NCBI GenBank assembly: GCA_003155335.1
Contig: PMCG01000275.1
Location: 451-6,228, forward strand
Direction of reading: 5' to 3'
Length of the DNA stretch: 5,778 nt
DNA from: Acidobacteriota bacterium
GTDB taxonomy: Bacteria > Acidobacteriota > Vicinamibacteria > Fen-336
Under the pieces are notes generated by a model. It was not told the origin of the DNA, did no database searches, and saw only the letters and a program-made list of their open reading frames with translations. Position 1 is the stretch's first letter. Each line of letters opens with the position of its first letter. The position numbers and the translations under genes are program-made. Below are positions 1 to 3,987 of this stretch, piece by piece.

Positions 1-611
1 GCCAGGCCCATCACCTTGTACTCGGCGCTGTTGACCTTGAAACCCAGGTAGTAGGTGAACGCGCTGTACAGTAGCCCGAGGCTGTGGGGAAAGTGCAGCT
101 CCTTGAAGAGCGTGATGTCGGTACCGCGCCCGACGCCATAGGAAGCGGTGGCCCATTCGCCGACGCCGTCAACGGTGAGGATGGCGGCTTCCTCGAAAGG
201 CGAGACCAGGAAGGCTGAGGCGGCGTGGCTGGTGTGGTGCTCGGTGAAGAGGATCGGCCCGGCATAGGGCTTGAGCTCGCGGCGGATGATCGATGGCACC
301 CACAGCTTTTCCTTCAGCCACACGGGAATGGCCTTGCTGAAGGACGGGAAGGAGCGCGGGAAGGTCGCCACATACGTGGAGAGCATGCGCTCGAACTTGA
401 TCAGCGGCTTGTCGTAGAAGGCCACAGCGTCAAGGTCGCCGGGGCCGATGCCGCCTTCTTTGAGTGCGTACTTGACCGCGCGCAGGGGAAAGTCGGAGTC
501 GTGTTTCTTGCGGGTGAAGCGCTCTTCTTGCGCGGCCGCGACGATTTGCCCGTCGCGCAGCAGCGCGGCAGCGGCGTCGTGATAGAAGCAGGAAATACCC
601 AGTACGTTCAT
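1..611 (-). CDS. Carbamoyltransferase, NodU/CmcH (TobZ) family, C-terminus cut off by window edge
   Basis: This is the N-terminal 203 residues of an O-carbamoyltransferase; the frame is open to position 1. I translated it by hand from an ATG at 611-609. Family hallmarks visible are the opening MNVLGISCFYHDAAAAL, then DGQIVAAAQEERFTRKKHDSDFP at residues 20-42 (conserved start of the Kae1-like domain), a histidine-rich HHTSHAASAF at 125-134 matching the metal-binding histidine motif of the family, and VDGVGEWATAS at 147-157. Members are usually about 550-600 residues, so roughly two thirds (rest of the Kae1-like domain and the YrdC-like domain) lie outside. The family transfers a carbamoyl group from carbamoyl phosphate through carbamoyl-adenylate to a hydroxyl of a sugar or natural product, in the cytoplasm; the acceptor here cannot be told from sequence. 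A weak ribosome site (AGACAGG) sits just upstream. It follows the SxtJ-like gene by 52 bp on the same strand and is probably cotranscribed with it. Confidence 0.93.
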   Translation of the reverse strand, partial: MNVLGISCFYHDAAAALLRDGQIVAAAQEERFTRKKHDSDFPLRAVKYALKEGGIGPGDLDAVAFYDKPLIKFERMLSTYVATFPRSFPSFSKAIPVWLKEKLWVPSIIRRELKPYAGPILFTEHHTSHAASAFLVSPFEEAAILTVDGVGEWATASYGVGRGTDITLFKELHFPHSLGLLYSAFTYYLGFKVNSAEYKVMGL

Positions 612-624
612 GAACCTGTCTTTT

Positions 625-646
625 CTTCCGCAGCGACCGGCGGAAG
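625..646 (-). other. Intercistronic hairpin before the carbamoyltransferase start
   Basis: A perfect 7-bp inverted repeat, CTTCCGC and GCGGAAG, flanks an 8-nt loop in the gap between the SxtJ-like stop (664) and the carbamoyltransferase ATG (611). In the leftward transcript it ends 13 nt before the start codon. The only GGAAG close to that start is in its 3' arm, so folding could limit ribosome access or mark an RNA processing or stability site. No run of U follows, so it is not a typical intrinsic terminator. The repeat is seen; the function is inference. Confidence 0.4.
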
Positions 647-663
647 CGCCACTCGCGCGCGTC

Positions 664-1023
664 CTAGAACTGGTGCCGTGCCGCTGCCTCCGGGCCCAAG
701 GGATTGGGAACATGGTCGCGCCAGGAGGATTCGTTGCCGTCGAGGCTGCGGTCCAGCATGTCCTTGGAGCGCAAGCGCATCACGACGTGGATCGGTCCGA
801 CGGCCACGACGTAGACCACACTGAGCAGCACCACCGTCCAGACGTGACCGACGGCCTGGAAGACACGCGTCCACGCGGCGTAGAAGCGTGAGCGACGCGC
901 CCAGCGGCGCATGATCAGCTCGGCGGCGAAGACGCACACTGCGAAGGCGAGCAGCAGACGCGAGTGCAGCGGCGCCGCGGTCCATTTCGTGCTGAGCGTC
1001 GACAACCAGTGCGGCAGGCCCAT
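664..1023 (-). CDS. SxtJ-like small membrane protein
   Basis: A 119-residue protein with two predicted membrane helices, roughly residues 22-38 (RLLLAFAVCVFAAELI region) and 59-79 (VWTVVLLSVVYVVAVGP region), separated by a short basic segment (MRRWARRSR). The tail RLRSKDMLDR followed by SSWRDH resembles the C-terminus of the SxtJ family, where a second helix ends in Pro and is followed by R-L-x-x-K-D-x-L-x-R and a Ser-Tyr/Ser-Trp motif. SxtJ-like genes commonly precede NodU/CmcH carbamoyltransferases, and that is the arrangement here; the biochemical role of the family is not established. I chose ATG at 1023 because GGAGGG (1034-1039) lies 10 nt upstream; a GTG six codons earlier (1041) has no such site and sits only a few bases from the predicted transcription start. 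Stop TAG at 664-666. The family call rests on context, topology and the tail motif. Confidence 0.72.
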   Translation of the reverse strand: MGLPHWLSTLSTKWTAAPLHSRLLLAFAVCVFAAELIMRRWARRSRFYAAWTRVFQAVGHVWTVVLLSVVYVVAVGPIHVVMRLRSKDMLDRSLDGNESSWRDHVPNPLGPEAAARHQF

Positions 1024-1033
1024 CCCGTCGCGT

Positions 1034-1039
1034 CCCTCC
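1034..1039 (-). promoter_or_regulatory. Shine-Dalgarno site that fixes the SxtJ-like start
   Basis: On the minus strand this reads GGAGGG, a strong match to the anti-16S core, 10 nt upstream of ATG 1023. It lies inside the reading frame if the upstream GTG (1041) is used, which argues for the ATG as the true start. Confidence 0.7.
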
Positions 1040-1053
1040 ACAAATGGGATGGC

Positions 1054-1083
1054 ATCTTACAGGCAAGCTCGTGCCGGGGTCAA
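1054..1083 (-). promoter_or_regulatory. Predicted sigma70-type promoter of the SxtJ-like/carbamoyltransferase unit
   Basis: Reading leftward, TTGACC (5/6 match to the -35 consensus, at 1078-1083) is followed after 18 bp by TAAGAT (4/6 match to TATAAT, at 1054-1059). Transcription would begin near 1047, giving a leader of about 24 nt that contains the GGAGGG ribosome site before ATG 1023. The geometry is coherent, but the promoter is predicted by eye only. Confidence 0.5.
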
Positions 1084-1097
1084 TGTGGCCGCCGCGC

Positions 1098-1113
1098 TGT
1101 GACCAGCATCACA
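1098..1113. promoter_or_regulatory. CRP-type palindromic operator in the divergent control region
   Basis: The bases TGTGA CCAGCA TCACA form an exact match to the CRP-family core TGTGA-N6-TCACA. The dyad extends outward with GCCGC (1091-1095) and GCGGC (1115-1119), off by one base in spacing. Its centre (1105.5) is about 59 bp upstream of the predicted leftward start (near 1047) and about 71 bp upstream of the predicted rightward start (near 1177). Both are close to the -61.5 and -71.5 positions at which class I CRP sites work in enterobacteria. A CRP/FNR-superfamily regulator is the natural candidate; none is encoded in this window. Confidence 0.55.
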
Positions 1114-1163
1114 TGCGGCAACGGCCAGCGTGGCTTTGCTGGGGCTGACGCGCTGCACGGACG

Positions 1164-1169
1164 TATAAT
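1164..1169 (+). promoter_or_regulatory. Perfect -10 box (TATAAT) of the 470-residue protein gene
   Basis: TATAAT matches the sigma70 -10 consensus exactly in otherwise GC-rich DNA. At 16-18 bp upstream there is only GGGGCT-like sequence and there is no TG extension, so the promoter looks weak without an activator. A start near 1177 would leave a leader of only about 8 nt before ATG 1185, and would place the upstream GTG at 1170 outside the transcript. Confidence 0.5.
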
Positions 1170-1184
1170 GTGGCTCGGAAAGCG

Positions 1185-2597
1185 ATGCCCCAAGCACCCT
1201 GGATCGAAGGCGCGCGTCGCACGGACGGACAGTCGGAGTTCCTGCGCGGGCAGCTCCGGGAGTGGCTCACCCAGGTAGACGCTGCCGGACGGACGCAGGA
1301 GCTCTTCGAGCTGGAGATGTGGCTGCGCAGCTTCGAACGCTTCTTCCGCGTCCGCAACCAGCCGCTGTCCGAAAAGGAGGCCAAGCAGCTCGCGCTGCGC
1401 AACTGGTCGGAGGAGCTGCGGCTCGTCGACAACGTGATCCTGCGGGTGGTGCAGCTGTGCACCGCGATCCTGACAGAGGAGCAGGTCAACCAGACGCGCT
1501 TCGATCAGTACGTCGAAGGTTATTTGAAGAAGGACGACCTGATCGACCCGTACATCGAGAAGCTCATGCGGCAGGCCTCACCCGAGGCGGGGCTGACGCT
1601 CCTGCGCGAGGCGTTCGAGGACGCGCATCTGCTGCTCACGGACCTGGTGAAGCTGTCGCGAATGCGCTACGCGACCTTTGCGGCCGTGGGGCGCGTGCTC
1701 TATCGCGAAATCCGGCGTAGCCACTTGATCGCGCTCTTGATCGACAAGAAGTTCAAGCCGATCCACGATCGCATCACGAACCCGACGATTGCGGCAATCG
1801 TGCGCCGCATCGACGAGCCGGTCGAGCGCAAGCAGGCGGCACGCATCTTCCTGGAGCTCTTTCGCCTGCTGCACTATCTCACCTACACGGACCCGACGTC
1901 CCTCGACGAGGCGAACCTTAAGAACACAGTCCTGATCTTCTCCTTGATCACCTCGGAGACGCGCCTGCTGCTCAACTACATCGAGCGCCGGGTGCTGAAG
2001 ACGATGCCGCAGGAGAGGCTGCTCTACCAGATCTACGACTCACTGGTCTACTGCCTGCCGCTGGAGTTGAAGAAGGTCATCAACACCGAGCTGTTGGACA
2101 TCTCGGTCTCACGCCAGGCGGATAACATCCGCGCGCGGGTCGAAAACAGCCACGGGATCCTGCGGGACTGTTTCCAGCAATCGATCGTGCAGATCGCACA
2201 GGCGTTCGAGCCCGGGATCAGCGGGGGCGACATCTTCCCGGATTTCACTGCCAAGCTCGATCAGTCGGTGCGGCTGCGCGACGGCTTGGGGAGCCTGATT
2301 CGCGCTGTGCGGGAGTTCTCCGAGCAGAAGAGCGAAATCGCCGCCCAGAACATGCGGGATGAGATCTCACTCTTCTACGACGAGAGCATGAAGTACCTGA
2401 TGTACCGCGACTGGACAGGCTTCGAGATCTTCTTCATCGAGATGCTGAAGTGCGGCAGCCAGACGGCTCTCTTGCAGATCGCGCACCGTTTCGAGACCTT
2501 CCTGACGACGCTGTTCCGTGAGGTGATGAAGCGCAGCATCCTGCAGCAGGTCCCTGCGGGGGAAGACCTCGCCGCACTCGAGGCACAGCTCCAGTAA
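1185..2597 (+). CDS. Uncharacterised all-helical soluble protein, 470 residues
   Basis: I do not recognise a named domain. From ATG 1185 the product is 470 residues, ending at TAA 2595-2597. It has no signal peptide, no membrane helix and no obvious catalytic motif. It is dense in Leu, Arg and Glu with very few prolines, indicating a stack of amphipathic helices throughout. Noticeable segments are RNWSEELRLVDNVILRVVQ (72-90), a basic, isoleucine-rich stretch YREIRRSHLIALLIDKKFKP (173-192), IAAIVRRIDEPVERKQAARI (202-221), LLLNYIERRVL (261-271), and an acidic/hydrophobic run FYDESMKYLMYRDWTGFEIF (397-416). A GTG at 1170 would add five residues (MARKA); I prefer the ATG because TATAAT directly abuts the GTG and GGAA precedes the ATG. 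It is divergent from the SxtJ-like gene with a shared control region and convergent with the metalloprotease gene. A scaffold or regulatory role is possible but only a guess; coding status is secure from length, composition and isolation. Confidence 0.88.
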   Translation: MPQAPWIEGARRTDGQSEFLRGQLREWLTQVDAAGRTQELFELEMWLRSFERFFRVRNQPLSEKEAKQLALRNWSEELRLVDNVILRVVQLCTAILTEEQVNQTRFDQYVEGYLKKDDLIDPYIEKLMRQASPEAGLTLLREAFEDAHLLLTDLVKLSRMRYATFAAVGRVLYREIRRSHLIALLIDKKFKPIHDRITNPTIAAIVRRIDEPVERKQAARIFLELFRLLHYLTYTDPTSLDEANLKNTVLIFSLITSETRLLLNYIERRVLKTMPQERLLYQIYDSLVYCLPLELKKVINTELLDISVSRQADNIRARVENSHGILRDCFQQSIVQIAQAFEPGISGGDIFPDFTAKLDQSVRLRDGLGSLIRAVREFSEQKSEIAAQNMRDEISLFYDESMKYLMYRDWTGFEIFFIEMLKCGSQTALLQIAHRFETFLTTLFREVMKRSILQQVPAGEDLAALEAQLQ

Positions 2598-2623
2598 CTG
2601 GCGTGGGCGACCCGGCGCCTAGT
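2597..2623. terminator. Imperfect hairpin filling the convergent gap, possible bidirectional terminator
   Basis: The convergent genes stop at 2597 and 2619. Bases 2597-2599 pair with 2621-2623, 2600-2603 (GGCG) with 2616-2619 (CGCC), and 2605-2607 (GGG) with 2611-2613 (CCC), around a CGA loop, with one bulged T and a small internal loop. Ten base pairs thus span exactly the gap and both stop codons. There is no T-run on either side, so if it terminates transcription it is not a canonical intrinsic terminator. Confidence 0.28.
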
Positions 2624-3896
2624 GCGGGGCGTTCGCCAGCAAGTGCCCGGTCCAGCTGCGGTGAAACTCGGTGTAGCTGTCCGCGAGCGCGACCACAAAC
2701 GCCTCTTCCATGGGGAGGCCGTCGCCGAGGGCAGCCAGGAGCCGCTTCAGACCTGGCTCGCCGCGGGTCCGCAGGATGTGAGCGACGGCTGAGTGGCTCT
2801 CCGCATAGGCCAGTGTCGCGTCGGCTGCGGAGAGGTGTCGGAACCCGCTATCGAGCGCCAAAAGACTCACGACACGCTGCTCGCGCAGCGCGGCGACGAC
2901 GATCGCGTCGTCGTGAGCAGCGTCTGCCCCTTCGAGCCACTCGGCAATGCCCTCCTGGAGCCACGTCGGGCAGTTGCCGCCGGTCGCAGCGGTGACGAAG
3001 GAGTGGGCCAGTTCGTGCCGGAGCACCCTGAGGAGGCCGGGCGTGACGCGCTCCAAGCCGCCCACTGGCGCCCGGATGGTGCCGTCGTTGATGCCGCCTG
3101 CCCACTCGGGATTGCGCGTGTCAGCCTGAAACTCAGTGCCTGTCTGGAGCACGACGGTGACGGGTTGGGTGAGAACAGTGCCGAAGTGCCGCTCATACTC
3201 GGCGAAGGCGTCTCCCAGCGCAGCCAAGACCTGGGCGCCCAACGGCTCGTTGACGCTGCCGTCGTAGCGGATACAGAGCTGCGCGCCGATCGGCGGGAGT
3301 GCAGCCGGCGGCGGCGGGGTCAGCTCGTTGAGCTTGCGCGCAACTTCGGGATCAGGATGGATCTGGGCACTGCGTCGATAGGCCAGCTCGGCCGCGAGTC
3401 GCTCGCCGGAGGCCAACAGAGCGTCGCCGCGTAGCGCGTGCAGGCGCGCATCCTGTGGCTGGAGCTTGAGGCCCTGTTCGGCAGCGGTACGCGCCGCGAG
3501 CGGGTCGCCGCAGGCCAGGTGCGCCTCGACGAGCAGATAGAGCGCCTCAGGCGACTGATCGCCGCGGGCGATGGCCACCGTAAGGAGGCGCACGGCCTCC
3601 GCAGCGTGGCCCGTCGCGAGTTCCTGCTTCGCGCGCCGCACGTCAGGGTTGGGCGGGAGAGGGCTTCCATGCTCGACGCGGGCGACCAGCCGCCGCGGGA
3701 TGCCGAAGGCCGCGCCGTCCTTCTCGTAGCGCAGCTGATTGCCTTCGTACCAGGTGCGGTCGACCTCGATCACGCGCCCGTTGCTCAAGGTGATCACGTC
3801 GGCCTGGGCCGCCGACGCCGCAAGCACGGTGAGCGCGCAGACGATCTTGAGCGCGATCGTCGCGGCGGGGCGCCTGCGGCGAGACACGGGCGTCAT
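2619..3896 (-). CDS. Exported TPR protein with peptidase-MA-like zinc metalloprotease domain
   Basis: A 425-residue protein. Residues 1-32 form a signal peptide: basic MTPVSRRRRP, a hydrophobic core (IALKIVCALTVLAAS) and an AQA site, cutting before D33. Residues 33-75 are a small beta module (VITLSNGRVIEVD, then GIPRRLVARVE) often seen at the start of exported TPR proteins. Residues 84-192 hold about three TPR-like helical pairs, including GHAAEAVRLL and a LQPQDARLHALRGDALLASG stretch. A Pro-rich hinge (193-202) leads to a gluzincin domain: HELAH at 294-298 supplies two zinc ligands and the catalytic Glu, and E315 in WLQEGIAEW is the likely third ligand. It should act as, or descend from, an envelope zinc peptidase; the substrate is unknown. 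The frame stays open upstream to 4319, but that part overlaps the preceding gene, so ATG 3896 is the sensible start; no good ribosome site is visible. It lies 91 bp after the SPOR-domain gene, likely the same operon. Confidence 0.88.
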   Translation of the reverse strand: MTPVSRRRRPAATIALKIVCALTVLAASAAQADVITLSNGRVIEVDRTWYEGNQLRYEKDGAAFGIPRRLVARVEHGSPLPPNPDVRRAKQELATGHAAEAVRLLTVAIARGDQSPEALYLLVEAHLACGDPLAARTAAEQGLKLQPQDARLHALRGDALLASGERLAAELAYRRSAQIHPDPEVARKLNELTPPPPAALPPIGAQLCIRYDGSVNEPLGAQVLAALGDAFAEYERHFGTVLTQPVTVVLQTGTEFQADTRNPEWAGGINDGTIRAPVGGLERVTPGLLRVLRHELAHSFVTAATGGNCPTWLQEGIAEWLEGADAAHDDAIVVAALREQRVVSLLALDSGFRHLSAADATLAYAESHSAVAHILRTRGEPGLKRLLAALGDGLPMEEAFVVALADSYTEFHRSWTGHLLANAPH

Positions 3897-3907
3897 CGGC
3901 GTGCGGT

Positions 3908-3928
3908 GACGGCCCGGGCTCCGCCGTC
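3908..3928 (-). other. Inverted repeat upstream of the metalloprotease start
   Basis: GACGGC (3908-3913) and GCCGTC (3923-3928) form a perfect 6-bp repeat around a 9-nt loop, 11 nt before ATG 3896 in the leader between the two minus-strand genes. There is no T-run. It might influence translation of the metalloprotease, which lacks a clear ribosome site, but in DNA this GC-rich a 6-bp repeat can arise by chance. Confidence 0.25.
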
Positions 3929-3987
3929 CGAGCAGCGACGCGTCTCGGCAGGAGTTGGCTGGCCCGCGAGGCAGGCGTGCGTACGGT

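Noticed and set aside
225..824. 199-codon open frame on the plus strand
   Set aside because: It runs antisense through the well-supported carbamoyltransferase and SxtJ-like genes. Its product is a low-complexity Arg/Gly/Pro mix with no domain, as expected for shadow frames in GC-rich DNA.
608..1066. 152-codon open frame on the minus strand overlapping the SxtJ-like gene
   Set aside because: It is a shifted frame of the same region, very rich in Arg and Ala, without the two clear membrane helices; the ribosome site GGAGGG and the tail motif support the other frame.
1170..1184. GTG 1170 as the start of the 470-residue protein
   Set aside because: It directly abuts TATAAT, so it would lie upstream of the predicted transcription start; ATG 1185 is preceded by GGAA. 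Not excluded if another promoter upstream is used.
2591..2601. Short palindrome CCAGT-A-ACTGG over the stop codon of the 470-residue protein
   Set aside because: Five-base arms with a one-base centre cannot form an RNA hairpin, and a repeat this short is expected by chance.
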